This document shows, one piece after another, positions 34,883 through 43,031 of a stretch of 64,000 bases of DNA (position 1 is its first letter; each line of letters starts with the position of its first letter). The notes beneath the pieces are model-generated. The model had not been told where the DNA came from. It did no database searches and saw nothing but the letters and a program-made list of their open reading frames with translations. The stretch comes from VGDP01 sp964530335 (GTDB lineage Bacteria > Pseudomonadota > Alphaproteobacteria > SP197). Position numbers and translations under genes: made by a program. The stretch spans positions 9,224 to 73,223 of the forward strand of contig CAZGYG010000005.1 in assembly GCA_964530335.1 (NCBI GenBank), given 5' to 3'.

Positions 34883-36283
34883 TCAGCCCTTCCAGACGCC
34901 GTCGCGCACCAACTCGTCCTGGGTCTCGACGATGGCCTGATGCATGATATCGAACATGCGGTCGATCTGCGCCGGCTGGATCACCAGCGGCGGCGAGAAC
35001 ACGCACAGGTGACCCATGGGTCGCAGGATAAGCCCCTTGTCCTGGCACCTGCGGTCGACCTTCGCCCCGACCCCCGCTTCCCACGGGAACGGTTCCTTGG
35101 TGGCGCGGTCCTTGACCATCTCGACGCAGCCCATGAGCCCGATGCCGCGGGCGTCGCCGACCAGCGGCAGTTGGCCAAGGGCGCGCAGACGCGCCTGGAA
35201 GTGGGGCGCGATCGCGCGCACGTGGCCGCAGATGTCCTCGCGTTCCATGAGCTCGATGGTCTTGAGCGCCGCGGCGCACGCCACCGGGTGACCGGAATAC
35301 GTGAAGCCGTTGCTGAACACCGCGGTCTCGGCCTTGGCGTCGAGGATGTCCTGGTAGAGCCGCTCCGAGGCGATGAAGGCGCCGAGCGGGATGTAGCCCG
35401 AGGTCAGCCCCTTGGCGCAGATGATGATGTCCGGCACCATGTCGAACACCGGCTCGGACGCGAAGAAGTGACCCAGCCGGCCGAAACCCGTGACCACCTC
35501 GTCGGAGATGTAGAGCACGCCGTGGCGCCGGCACACCTCGATCGTCTTGGCGTGATAGCCCTTGGGCGGCACGATGACGCCGCCCGAGGCCAGGATCGGC
35601 TCGGCGATGAAGCAGGCCACGTTGTCCGCGCCGAGCTCGAGGATCTTGTCCTCCAGCTCCTTGACGCACAGGTCGCGGAACGCCTCTTCGCTCATGCCCT
35701 CGGGCCCGCGGTACGGGTTGGGCGAGCGCAGGTGGTGGATGCGGTCCGTCGCCAGGTCCATGTACGTCTTGTCGCGCGGCTTGCCGCTGAGGGACGCCGC
35801 CAGGTAGGTCGAGCCGTGGAAGGCGTTCTCGCGCGTCAGGATCGCCTTCTTGGTCGGACGTCCGGTGACGTTGAAGTAGAACCAGACGAAGCGGATGGCG
35901 GAATCGACGGCGGTCGAGCCGCCGGTCGAGAAGAACGCGCGGTCGAGGTCGCCCGGCGCGAGCTCGGCGAGCTTGGCGCCGAGCTCGGCGTGCGGCGGGG
36001 TCGAGAGCTTGCCGAACGGCGAGTAGTAGGTCATCTGCCGGACCTGCTCGGCGATCGCCTGGGCCATGGCCTCGTTGCCGTAGCCGAGCTGGACGCACCA
36101 CATGCCGCCCGGCCCGTCGAGGAACCTGTTGCCGTCGGTGTCGTAGACGTAGACGCCCTCGGAATCGGCGAGCAGGAGCGTGTCCTGCTTGTCGGCCGAC
36201 TTGAGGAAGCCCCAGGGGTGGATGACGTGTTCGGTATCCGCCGCCTGGAGGCGCTTGGTGTCGAATGGCTTGTTGGTACGCAC
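34883..36283 (-). CDS. class III aminotransferase (omega-amino acid:pyruvate type)
   Basis: A 466-residue fold-type I aminotransferase. HPWGFLKSADKQDTLLLADSEGVYVYDTDGNRFLDGPGGMWCVQLGYG is the N-terminal substrate lobe. FFSTGGSTAVDSAIRFVWFY binds the phosphate, LYISDEVVTGFGRLG holds the pyridine-N Asp, and IIICAKGLTSGYIPLGA carries the PLP Lys. The family includes beta-alanine, taurine and polyamine-type pyruvate transaminases, and the polyamine importer at 4.5-8.6 kb makes putrescine transamination one option. The GTG at 36283 with AGGTG upstream was chosen; the frame continues upstream without family similarity. It is divergent from the cupin operon. Confidence 0.83.
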   Translation of the reverse strand: MRTNKPFDTKRLQAADTEHVIHPWGFLKSADKQDTLLLADSEGVYVYDTDGNRFLDGPGGMWCVQLGYGNEAMAQAIAEQVRQMTYYSPFGKLSTPPHAELGAKLAELAPGDLDRAFFSTGGSTAVDSAIRFVWFYFNVTGRPTKKAILTRENAFHGSTYLAASLSGKPRDKTYMDLATDRIHHLRSPNPYRGPEGMSEEAFRDLCVKELEDKILELGADNVACFIAEPILASGGVIVPPKGYHAKTIEVCRRHGVLYISDEVVTGFGRLGHFFASEPVFDMVPDIIICAKGLTSGYIPLGAFIASERLYQDILDAKAETAVFSNGFTYSGHPVACAAALKTIELMEREDICGHVRAIAPHFQARLRALGQLPLVGDARGIGLMGCVEMVKDRATKEPFPWEAGVGAKVDRRCQDKGLILRPMGHLCVFSPPLVIQPAQIDRMFDIMHQAIVETQDELVRDGVWKG

Positions 36284-36368
36284 GGTGTCACCTATGGATT
36301 TGAAGTGATGGATTTTCCGGGTAATGAAGTGTCCCGTGAGCCCGGGATCGACCCCAGGCCCGATGTCC

Positions 36369-36397
36369 AAGGTAAGCCGCGAGGCGCGCGCTGGCAA
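36369..36397 (-). promoter_or_regulatory. candidate promoter of the class III aminotransferase
   Basis: On the minus strand TTGCCA (36392-36397) and TACCTT (36369-36374) are separated by 17 bases, giving a leader of roughly 80 bases. The -10 is weak (3 of 6). Confidence 0.45.
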
Positions 36398-36415
36398 GTA
36401 GTTCACTTGACGAGC

Positions 36416-36430
36416 GTTCAGCGAATGAAC
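36416..36430. promoter_or_regulatory. inverted repeat in the aminotransferase/cupin divergent region
   Basis: GTTCA (36416-36420) and TGAAC (36426-36430) form a perfect 5+5 palindrome with a 5-base spacer, and another GTTCA lies at 36401-36405. The palindrome ends one base before the cupin ATG. A regulator-binding site controlling both directions is a reasonable guess. Confidence 0.4.
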
Positions 36431-36431
36431 G

Positions 36432-36758
36432 ATGAGCGATCGAACGTGGGAGACACAAGTGGCTGATACAGAAAGAAAAACCGCTACTTCAACGATCCAG
36501 GTGGATAACGCCTCGATGCGCGTTACCCGGTGGGACTTCGCCCCCGGCGCGGCCACCGGCTGGCACCGCCACGCCCACGACTACGTGGTCGTGCCGCTCC
36601 TGGACGGCCGGCTTTCTCTGGTCGATAGCGAGGGCGAGCGCGAGGTCGCCATGACCGCGGGGGCGTCGTATTTCCGCCCCGCCGGCGTCGAGCACGACGT
36701 GATCAACGCCAGCGCCGACACGTACGCCTTCGTCGAGATCGAGCTCAAGTCCCGGTGA
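36432..36758 (+). CDS. small cupin-domain protein
   Basis: A 108-residue single-domain cupin. Motif 1 has GWHRHAHDYVVVPLLDG with the metal-binding His residues. Motif 2 has YFRPAGVEHDVINAS. Small stand-alone cupins of this kind may be metal enzymes or small-molecule sensors. It is the first gene of a run where stops and starts overlap: GTGA into cysK, ATGA into alaX, ATGA into the rhodanese. A link to sulfur or amino-acid metabolism follows from this context only. Confidence 0.78.
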   Translation: MSDRTWETQVADTERKTATSTIQVDNASMRVTRWDFAPGAATGWHRHAHDYVVVPLLDGRLSLVDSEGEREVAMTAGASYFRPAGVEHDVINASADTYAFVEIELKSR

Positions 36759-37786
36759 GCCGCGACGGTCCCATGGACATCCGCGACGATCTCTGCGCGC
36801 TCATCGGCGGTACGCCCCTGGTCCGGTTGCGCGGGGCGTCCCAGCGGACCGGCTGCACGATCCTGGGCAAGTGCGAGTTCATGAACCCCGGCCAGTCAGT
36901 CAAGGACCGCGCGGCCCTGTTCATCGTGCGCGATGCCGAGCAGAGCGGGCTGCTCAAGCCCGGCGGCGTCATCGTCGAGGGCACCGCCGGCAACACCGGA
37001 ATCGGGTTGTGCGTCGTCGGGCTGGCGTGCGGCTACCGCTCGGTCATCGTCATGCCCGAGAACCAGAGCCAGGAGAAGATGGACGCGCTCCGGCTGCTCG
37101 GCGCCGATCTGCGCCTGGCCAAGGCGGTGCCGTACAAGGACCCCGGCAACTACCAACACGTCTCGCGCCGGATCGCCGAGGAGCTCGCGGCCAGCGAGCC
37201 CAACGGCGCGATCTGGGCCAACCAGTTCGACAACCTGGCCAACCGTCGCGCCCACCAGGAAACCACGGGCCCCGAGATCTGGGCCCAGACCGACGGCAAG
37301 GTCGATGCCTTCGTCTCGGCCATCGGCACCGGGGGCACGATCTCGGGGGTCGGCCTGGCGCTCAAGGCGCGCAACCCCAAGGTACGCATCGTGCTCGCGG
37401 ATCCCACCGGGTCGGGCATGTACGACTGGGTGGTCAACGGCACGCCGAAGGCCGAAGGCACCTCGATCACCGAGGGCATCGGCCAGGGCCGCGTCACCAG
37501 GAACTGCGACGGCGCGCCGATCGACCTTGCTTTTCGCGTCACCGACGCCGAGGCGCTCGAGGTGCTGTTCGATCTGGCCAGCGAGGAAGGGCTCGTGCTC
37601 GGCGGCTCGACCGGCATCAACGTCGCCGGGGCGATCAAGGCGGCGCGGGAGCTCGGCCCCGGCCACACGATCGTGACGCTGCTGTGCGACCTCGGCGCGC
37701 GCTACATGAGCAAGGTCTACAATCCGGCGTTCCTGCGCGAACGCGGGCTGCCCGTGCCGCGCTGGCTCGAAGGGGGTACGCCATGA
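36755..37786 (+). CDS. cysK: cysteine synthase (O-acetylserine sulfhydrylase) family
   Basis: A 343-residue fold-type II PLP enzyme. IGGTPLVRL opens the conserved part. EFMNPGQSVKDRAA holds the PLP Lys50. EGTAGNTGIGLCVVGLACGY is the substrate loop and SAIGTGGTISGVG binds the phosphate. It would join O-acetylserine and sulfide into cysteine, or act as a cystathionine-beta-synthase-like enzyme. The GTG at 36755 overlaps the cupin stop; an ATG six codons later is the alternative start. An insert after the phosphate loop and the TSITEGIGQGRV motif place it among the CysK/CBS-like forms. Confidence 0.88.
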   Translation: MSRDGPMDIRDDLCALIGGTPLVRLRGASQRTGCTILGKCEFMNPGQSVKDRAALFIVRDAEQSGLLKPGGVIVEGTAGNTGIGLCVVGLACGYRSVIVMPENQSQEKMDALRLLGADLRLAKAVPYKDPGNYQHVSRRIAEELAASEPNGAIWANQFDNLANRRAHQETTGPEIWAQTDGKVDAFVSAIGTGGTISGVGLALKARNPKVRIVLADPTGSGMYDWVVNGTPKAEGTSITEGIGQGRVTRNCDGAPIDLAFRVTDAEALEVLFDLASEEGLVLGGSTGINVAGAIKAARELGPGHTIVTLLCDLGARYMSKVYNPAFLRERGLPVPRWLEGGTP

Positions 37787-38502
37787 CCGACCTGACGTTC
37801 CGCGCCGACGCCTACGCGCGGACCGTGGCGGCCACGGTCGTGGCGGGGACCGACGCCGGCATCGTGCTCGATCGCACGGTGTTCTACCCGACCGGCGGCG
37901 GCCAACCCGGCGATACCGGCGTCCTCAAGCTGGCCGACGGCACAACCATTCGCATCGTCGACGCGGTCAAGGGCGACGGCGACATCGTGCGCCACGTGCC
38001 GGCGCCCGGCACGGTCGTCCCCGCCCCCGGCACCGCCGTCGAGGCCATCATCGACTGGGACCGCCGCCACCGCCTGATGCGCATGCATTCGTGCCTGCAC
38101 CTGCTGTGCTCGCTGATCGCCGCGCCGGTGACCGGCGGCCAGGTCGGCGAGGACCGCGGCCGGCTCGATTTCGACCTGCCGGAGGCGAACCTCGACAAGG
38201 ACGACCTGACCCGGCGCCTCCAGGCGCTGGTCGCCGCCGATCGACCGCTCAGCGAGCGCTGGATCAGCGACGCCGAGCTGGCCGCCCAGCCGGAGCTCGT
38301 ACGCACCATGTCGGTCAAGCCACCCACCGGCGCCGGCCGGGTGCGGCTGATGGAGATCGCGGGCGTCGACCTGCAACCGTGCGGCGGCACCCACGTGCGC
38401 TCGACCGGCGAGATAGGCGCGGTCGAGGTCGTCAAGATCGAGAAGAAGGGCAAGCACAATAGGCGGGTCATCGTGGCGTTCGGCGCGGGCACGGCCGCAT
38501 GA
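37783..38502 (+). CDS. alanyl-tRNA editing protein (AlaX family)
   Basis: A 239-residue protein homologous to the editing domain of AlaRS. The zinc-binding HSCLH (H102, H106) and CGGTH (C200, H204) motifs are intact, and VFYPTGGGQPGDTG at the N-terminus is typical. Stand-alone AlaX proteins deacylate Ser- or Gly-tRNA-Ala in trans. The ATG at 37783 overlaps the cysK stop (ATGA), and its own stop overlaps the next start. Being encoded with cysteine synthesis may reflect control of free serine and cysteine, which are mischarged substrates. Confidence 0.9.
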   Translation: MTDLTFRADAYARTVAATVVAGTDAGIVLDRTVFYPTGGGQPGDTGVLKLADGTTIRIVDAVKGDGDIVRHVPAPGTVVPAPGTAVEAIIDWDRRHRLMRMHSCLHLLCSLIAAPVTGGQVGEDRGRLDFDLPEANLDKDDLTRRLQALVAADRPLSERWISDAELAAQPELVRTMSVKPPTGAGRVRLMEIAGVDLQPCGGTHVRSTGEIGAVEVVKIEKKGKHNRRVIVAFGAGTAA

Positions 38503-39350
38503 CCGACCCCGGCTTCGGCACGCTGGTCACGACGGAGTGGCTCGCGGCGCGCCTCGGGGAGCCGGACCTCTGCGTGGTCGATGCCTCGTGGTACCTGCCG
38601 ACCGAGCGGCGCGACGCCAAGGCCGAGTACCGCGCGGCGCACATCCCCGGCGCCGTCTTCTTCGACATCGACGAGATCGCCGATGCGGATTCGCCCTACC
38701 CGCACATGCTGCCGAGCCCGGTGAAGTTCTCGGCGCGCGCGCGCAAGCTCGGGCTCGGCGACGGCAACCGGATCGTTGCCTACGACGGCGGCAACGCGAT
38801 GGCCGCCTGCCGCGTGTGGTGGATGTTCCGCGCCTTCGGCCACGGCGAGGTGGCCGTGCTCGACGGCGGCTTCGCCAAATGGCGCGTCGAGGGCCGGGCG
38901 GTCGAGGACGTGCCGCCGCGGCCGCGCGAGCGGCACTTCACCGCCCGGGTCAACAACCTGATCGTGCGCACCCTGGACCAGGTGCGCGCTGATCTTGCCG
39001 GCGGCCGCGTGCAGGTGGTCGATGCGCGATCCGCCGGCCGCTTCGCGGGCACGGCGCCGGAACCCCGGCCGGGCCTGCGTTCCGGCCACATGCCGGGCGC
39101 GCGCAACCTGCCCTACGACCGCGTGCTCGATCCCGCGACCCGGACGTTCCTGGCCGCGCCGGAGCTCCGCCGGCGCTTCGCCGATGCGGGCGTCGCCCTC
39201 GACCGGGGGGCGGTGACGACCTGTGGTTCGGGGGTCAGCGCCTGCGTCCTGGCCCTGGCGCTCGACCTGCTCGGTCACCGCGACGTCGCCGTCTACGACG
39301 GCTCGTGGGCCGAATGGGGCAGCCGTGACGACACGCCCGTGGTCACCTGA
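38499..39350 (+). CDS. sseA: two-domain rhodanese (3-mercaptopyruvate/thiosulfate sulfurtransferase)
   Basis: A 283-residue sulfurtransferase. The N-terminal inactive rhodanese domain has VVDASWYLPTERRDAKAEYRAAHIPGAVFFDID. The C-terminal active domain has VQVVDARSAGRF, LRSGHMPGARNLPYD and the catalytic Cys242 in the loop TTCGSGVSACVLALAL. The CGSGVSA loop favours 3-mercaptopyruvate over thiosulfate as substrate. It closes the cupin-cysK-alaX operon with a 4-base overlap, giving paired cysteine synthesis and cysteine-derived sulfur transfer. Confidence 0.92.
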   Translation: MTDPGFGTLVTTEWLAARLGEPDLCVVDASWYLPTERRDAKAEYRAAHIPGAVFFDIDEIADADSPYPHMLPSPVKFSARARKLGLGDGNRIVAYDGGNAMAACRVWWMFRAFGHGEVAVLDGGFAKWRVEGRAVEDVPPRPRERHFTARVNNLIVRTLDQVRADLAGGRVQVVDARSAGRFAGTAPEPRPGLRSGHMPGARNLPYDRVLDPATRTFLAAPELRRRFADAGVALDRGAVTTCGSGVSACVLALALDLLGHRDVAVYDGSWAEWGSRDDTPVVT

Positions 39351-39424
39351 GGCGCCGCTCGCGCCGCGCTGGCCCACGGCCGGATGCGCGGCTATGGTGC
39401 GCCGGTTGACCGATGGGATGGCTC

Positions 39425-40546
39425 ATGGCGCGGATACTGACCCTGGCCCTGCTCGTGCTCGCGGCGCTCGCGGCGCCGGCCGCCGCGGCCCGGCTGCCCG
39501 AGGCGATCGACGCGCGTATCGCCCTGGCCGCGCGCACGCCGAACCCCGCCGCGGTCAGCGCGGCGGTCATCGAGAGCATTTCCGAGCGACCCGACCTGGT
39601 CGAGTTGATCGTGCACCGCGCCGCCGGCGCGGCCCCGGCGTATTCCGCCCGCATCGCCGCCGAGGCGGCGCACGCCTTCCCGGCGTTCGCCCCGCGCATC
39701 GCGGCCGCCGCCAGCACCGCGACCCCCGAGCAGGCCGCCATCATCGTCCAGATGACGTCGGAGCCGCGCGTCGCCGCGTCCAAATCCGAGGTCATGTCCG
39801 CGGTCGAATCGACCCTGGCGCTCCAGGACCTGGAGCCCTCGGCGTGGAAGGCCCGGATCGCGCTGGGCGTCGCCGCGACGCCCGAATATCTCGGCGCCGA
39901 GACATACGAGCCGCGGTTCGCGCCGCTGGTCGACGTCGTCTGGCGCAAACGGATCTTCCTGCGCGCCGACGGCGACCTGAGCTCCCAGGTCACCGGCATC
40001 GGCCCGACCGGGCTCGGCTGGAACTTCGTGCGCACGCCCAACTGGGCGGTCGGCACGCGCGCGACGCTCGACAACGGCCGCGACAACGACCTGGACAGAT
40101 TGCTCACCGGGACCCGCACCATCGACCCCGACCTCGAGCTCGGCCTGTTCTTCGAGTACTACGGCGGCCCGTGGAATCTGGGCGGCGATGTGCGCCAGGG
40201 CGCCGGGATCGCGAGCAATTCCCACGGTGGCGCCCTGGCCGAGCTGCACCTGGGCTACGCCACGCGCCTGTCGCGCCGGGAGCGCTTCTACCTCGGGCTG
40301 TCCTCGACGCTTGCCGGGCCGGCGTATATGCGGACCTATTTCAATCGCGCCGGCTTCCGCGCCGACTGGGGCCTGCGCGACGTGACCGCCTACTTCACGG
40401 TCGAGCACGACCTGTCGCAGCGCATCTTCGCCCGCCTCGTCACCCGGGTGCAGCGGCTGCTGTTCGATGCCGCCAGGAGTCCGGTGTCCGATGCCAACTC
40501 TAACACCCAGTTCTATGCGGCGGCCCAGCTCGGCTACGCCTTCTGA
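39425..40546 (+). CDS. MipA/OmpV-like outer-membrane protein with helical N-terminal domain
   Basis: A 373-residue exported protein. The signal is MARILTLALLVLAALAAPAAA. An Ala-rich helical region of about 100 residues follows (repeated SARIAAEAAHAFPAFAPRIAAAAS units). The OmpV/MipA beta-barrel runs from about 140, with ALGVAATPEYLGAETYEPRFAPLVDVVWR and ending in the barrel signature FYAAAQLGYAF. OmpV proteins are porin-like and MipA scaffolds murein enzymes. The ATG at 39425 after GGGATGG is preferred to one 4 codons upstream. Confidence 0.82.
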   Translation: MARILTLALLVLAALAAPAAAARLPEAIDARIALAARTPNPAAVSAAVIESISERPDLVELIVHRAAGAAPAYSARIAAEAAHAFPAFAPRIAAAASTATPEQAAIIVQMTSEPRVAASKSEVMSAVESTLALQDLEPSAWKARIALGVAATPEYLGAETYEPRFAPLVDVVWRKRIFLRADGDLSSQVTGIGPTGLGWNFVRTPNWAVGTRATLDNGRDNDLDRLLTGTRTIDPDLELGLFFEYYGGPWNLGGDVRQGAGIASNSHGGALAELHLGYATRLSRRERFYLGLSSTLAGPAYMRTYFNRAGFRADWGLRDVTAYFTVEHDLSQRIFARLVTRVQRLLFDAARSPVSDANSNTQFYAAAQLGYAF

Positions 40547-40562
40547 GTCGGGGCGCGACGGC

Positions 40563-41120
40563 ATGGCGACGGCGACGGCGGACCTGCCGACGATCGAGAT
40601 CGTCGTCACCTACATGGCCATGACGGCGCCGCCGGCCGGGCCCGCCCGCCCGGCGCCGCCCGCCAAGCTCGCGGTCCTGCGGGCCGAGGCGCCGACGGTC
40701 GCCTTCTATCGCTTTCTCTACAACGGGGTCGGCGAAGCCTGGCAATGGACCGACCGCCGCCTGGTGCCCGACGCGGAGCTCGACGCCGTGATCCGCGATC
40801 CCGGCGTCGAGATCTACGTGCTGTACGCCGGCGGCGTTCCCGCGGGCTACGCCGAGCTCGACTTCCGCGCCATGCCGGTGGCCGATCTCGCGTACTTCGG
40901 CCTGATGCCCGAATTCATCGGCCGCGGCCTTGGCGCCTGGTTCCTCGATTGGGCCGTGCGCGCGCTGTGGCTCAAGGGCCCCAGCGAGGTCACCGTGAAC
41001 ACCTGCGACCTGGACCATCCCCGGGCGCTGCAGGGCTACCAACTCGTCGGCTTCGCGCCGCGGCGGCGGGAAACGCACCGGCTGGTGCCCCTCGAGGCGG
41101 TCAAGGCGATCGGACTTTGA
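40563..41120 (+). CDS. GNAT-family N-acetyltransferase
   Basis: A 185-residue protein. Acetyl-CoA-binding motif A is LAYFGLMPEFIGRGLGAWFLDWAVRALW, with R/Q-x-x-G-x-G/A as G-R-G-L-G. It is preceded by VLYAGGVPAGYAELDFR and followed by VTVNTCDLDHPRALQGYQLVGFAPRRRE. This is a complete GNAT domain of the type often linked to small-molecule acetylation. The ATG at 40563 starts a short unstructured leader. It follows the OmpV gene closely and precedes the MDR reductase by 16 bases. The substrate is unknown. Confidence 0.85.
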   Translation: MATATADLPTIEIVVTYMAMTAPPAGPARPAPPAKLAVLRAEAPTVAFYRFLYNGVGEAWQWTDRRLVPDAELDAVIRDPGVEIYVLYAGGVPAGYAELDFRAMPVADLAYFGLMPEFIGRGLGAWFLDWAVRALWLKGPSEVTVNTCDLDHPRALQGYQLVGFAPRRRETHRLVPLEAVKAIGL

Positions 41121-41136
41121 GCCAAGGGAGGCGCGC

Positions 41137-42159
41137 ATGAATGCGGGGCGCAACCGGCAGTTCGTTCTGGCCAGCCGGCCGGAGGGCATGGCGAGCGAGG
41201 CCAATTTCCGCCTGGTCGAGGGTCCCCTGCCGGTGGCCGGGCCGGGCGAGGCGCTGGTGCGCACGATCTACCTTTCGGTCGATCCCTACATGCGCGGGCG
41301 GATCGGCCACGGACCGTCCTACGCCCAGCCGGTTGCCATCGGCGGGCCGATGGTCGGCGGCACCGTCGGCCAGGTGGTCGCGTCGAACGATCGTGGCCTC
41401 GCCCCCGGCGATTTCGTCGAAGGCTACGGCGGCTGGCAGGACCATTGGGTCGCGCGCGGCGGGGCCTTGCGCAAGCTCGATCCCAGCGCCGCGCCGATCT
41501 CGACCGCCGTGGGCGTGCTCGGGATGCCCGGCATGACCGCGTACTTCGGGCTGCTCGACGTGGGGGCGCCGCGCCCCGGCGACACTGTGTTCGTGTCCGG
41601 CGCCGCCGGCGCGGTCGGCGCCACCGTCGGCCAGATCGCCAGGATCGCCGGCTGCACGGTGGCGGGCAGCGCGGGCGGCGCGGCCAAGGTCGCGTACCTG
41701 CGTGAACTCGGGTTCGACGCGGGCGTTGACTACCGGGCGGAAAACGACCTCGGCGCCGCGCTGCGCCGCGCCTGCCCGAAGGGCATCGACGTCTACTTCG
41801 ACAACGTCGGCGGCGCCATCACCGACGCGGTGATCGAGCAGATCAACGTCGGCGCCCGCGTCGTGATCTGCGGCCAGATCGCCGGCTACAACCAGCGCGG
41901 TAAGGAGACCGGGCCGCGTAACCTGTGGCAGCTCATCGTCAAGCGCGCGCGCATTCAGGGATTGCTGGTGTCCGACTTCACTCACCGCAAGGATGAGGCG
42001 CTCGCGCGGCTGGGCGAATGGGTCGGCGATGGGCGCATCCGCTACCGCGAGGACATCGTCGAGGGCCTGGAGAACGCGCCCAAGGCGTTCCTGCGCCTGT
42101 TCAGCGGCGCGAACCTGGGCAAGCAGCTCGTCCGCGTCAGCCCCGACCCGACGAGGTGA
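41137..42159 (+). CDS. NADP-dependent MDR-family oxidoreductase (CurA/leukotriene-reductase type)
   Basis: A 340-residue zinc-free medium-chain dehydrogenase. LSVDPYMRGRI and the N-terminal catalytic fold are present. FVSGAAGAVGATVGQIARIAGC is the NADP-binding glycine-rich loop and DVYFDNVGGAITDAV the conserved NVGG motif. Relatives reduce alpha,beta-unsaturated ketones, such as curcumin reductase CurA and prostaglandin reductase. AAGGGAGGCGCGC precedes the ATG. Detoxification of enones is a fair guess from family. Confidence 0.9.
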   Translation: MNAGRNRQFVLASRPEGMASEANFRLVEGPLPVAGPGEALVRTIYLSVDPYMRGRIGHGPSYAQPVAIGGPMVGGTVGQVVASNDRGLAPGDFVEGYGGWQDHWVARGGALRKLDPSAAPISTAVGVLGMPGMTAYFGLLDVGAPRPGDTVFVSGAAGAVGATVGQIARIAGCTVAGSAGGAAKVAYLRELGFDAGVDYRAENDLGAALRRACPKGIDVYFDNVGGAITDAVIEQINVGARVVICGQIAGYNQRGKETGPRNLWQLIVKRARIQGLLVSDFTHRKDEALARLGEWVGDGRIRYREDIVEGLENAPKAFLRLFSGANLGKQLVRVSPDPTR

Positions 42160-42210
42160 CCGGCGCGCAGCGCGCCATGCCGCGGGTCCAGTAGACCGCT
42201 ATGAAACCCA

Positions 42211-42223
42211 CCGACGGCGTCGG
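42211..42223. terminator. weak stem-loop in the curA-like/aapP convergent gap
   Basis: CCGAC (42211-42215) and GTCGG (42219-42223) pair around GGC. It is followed on the plus strand by AGGCTTT, so it could help end transcription of the reductase gene, but the stem is short. Confidence 0.3.
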
Positions 42224-42240
42224 AGGCTTTCGATACTCTG

Positions 42241-43011
42241 CTAATGCCGCAGGATCTGGCTCAGGAACAGCTTGGTGCGGTCGGACTTGGGGTCGTTGAA
42301 GAACGCCTCGGGCTCGTTCTGCTCGATGATCTCGCCGCCGTCCATGAAGATCACCCGGTGGGCGACCTGGCGCGCGAACGCCATCTCGTGGCTGACGCAG
42401 ATCATCGTCATGCCGGTCTCGGCCAGTTCGACCATGACGTCGAGTACCTCCTTGATCATCTCCGGGTCGAGCGCCGAGGTCGGCTCGTCGAACAGCATGA
42501 TCTTGGGGTTCATGCACAGCGCGCGGGCGATTGCGACGCGCTGCTGCTGGCCGCCCGAGAGCTGGCCGGGGTACTTGGCCGCCTGCTCGGGGATGCGCAC
42601 CCGCTCCAAGAGCTTCATCGCCGTCGCCTCGGCCTCGGCGCGCGGCGCCTTGCGCACCCACATGGGCGCGAGCGTCAGGTTCTGCAGCACCGTCAGGTGC
42701 GGGAACAGGTTGAACTGCTGGAACACCATGCCGACCTCGCGCCGGATCGCCTCGATGTTCTTGAGGTCGTCGGTGAGCTCGGTGCCCTCGACGATGATCT
42801 GGCCGCGCTGATGCTCCTCGAGCCGGTTGATGCAGCGGATCATGGTCGACTTGCCCGATCCCGACGGCCCGCAGATCACGATGCGCTCGCCCCGGTAGAC
42901 GCCCAGGTTGATGTCCTTCAGGGCGTGGAACTGGCCGTACCACTTGTGCACGTTGACCATCTGGATCACGACATCGTCGGACGGCGCCGTCGGCGGATGG
43001 GTCCGGGCCAT
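42241..43011 (-). CDS. aapP: general L-amino acid ABC transporter ATPase (AapP-like)
   Basis: A 256-residue ATPase of the polar amino-acid importer family. Walker A is GPSGSGKST (48-56), with Q-loop VFQQFNLFPHLTVLQN, signature LSGGQQQRVAIARALCMNPKIMLFDEPTSALDPEM joining Walker B, and H-loop VSHEMAFARQVAHRV. There is no TOBE domain. It is the last gene of aapJ-Q-M-P and starts 20 bases after aapM. It powers uptake of many L-amino acids through AapQ/AapM in the Rhizobium system, and function here follows by homology and gene order. Confidence 0.93.
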   Translation of the reverse strand: MARTHPPTAPSDDVVIQMVNVHKWYGQFHALKDINLGVYRGERIVICGPSGSGKSTMIRCINRLEEHQRGQIIVEGTELTDDLKNIEAIRREVGMVFQQFNLFPHLTVLQNLTLAPMWVRKAPRAEAEATAMKLLERVRIPEQAAKYPGQLSGGQQQRVAIARALCMNPKIMLFDEPTSALDPEMIKEVLDVMVELAETGMTMICVSHEMAFARQVAHRVIFMDGGEIIEQNEPEAFFNDPKSDRTKLFLSQILRH

Positions 43012-43031
43012 GGGCGGTCTCCTCGGTTGGC

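Noticed and set aside
33240..36101. Long minus-strand open frame opposite ppx and running into the aminotransferase gene
   Set aside because: It covers the ppx gene in antisense and the aminotransferase in a wrong frame. The translation is low-complexity Arg-rich.
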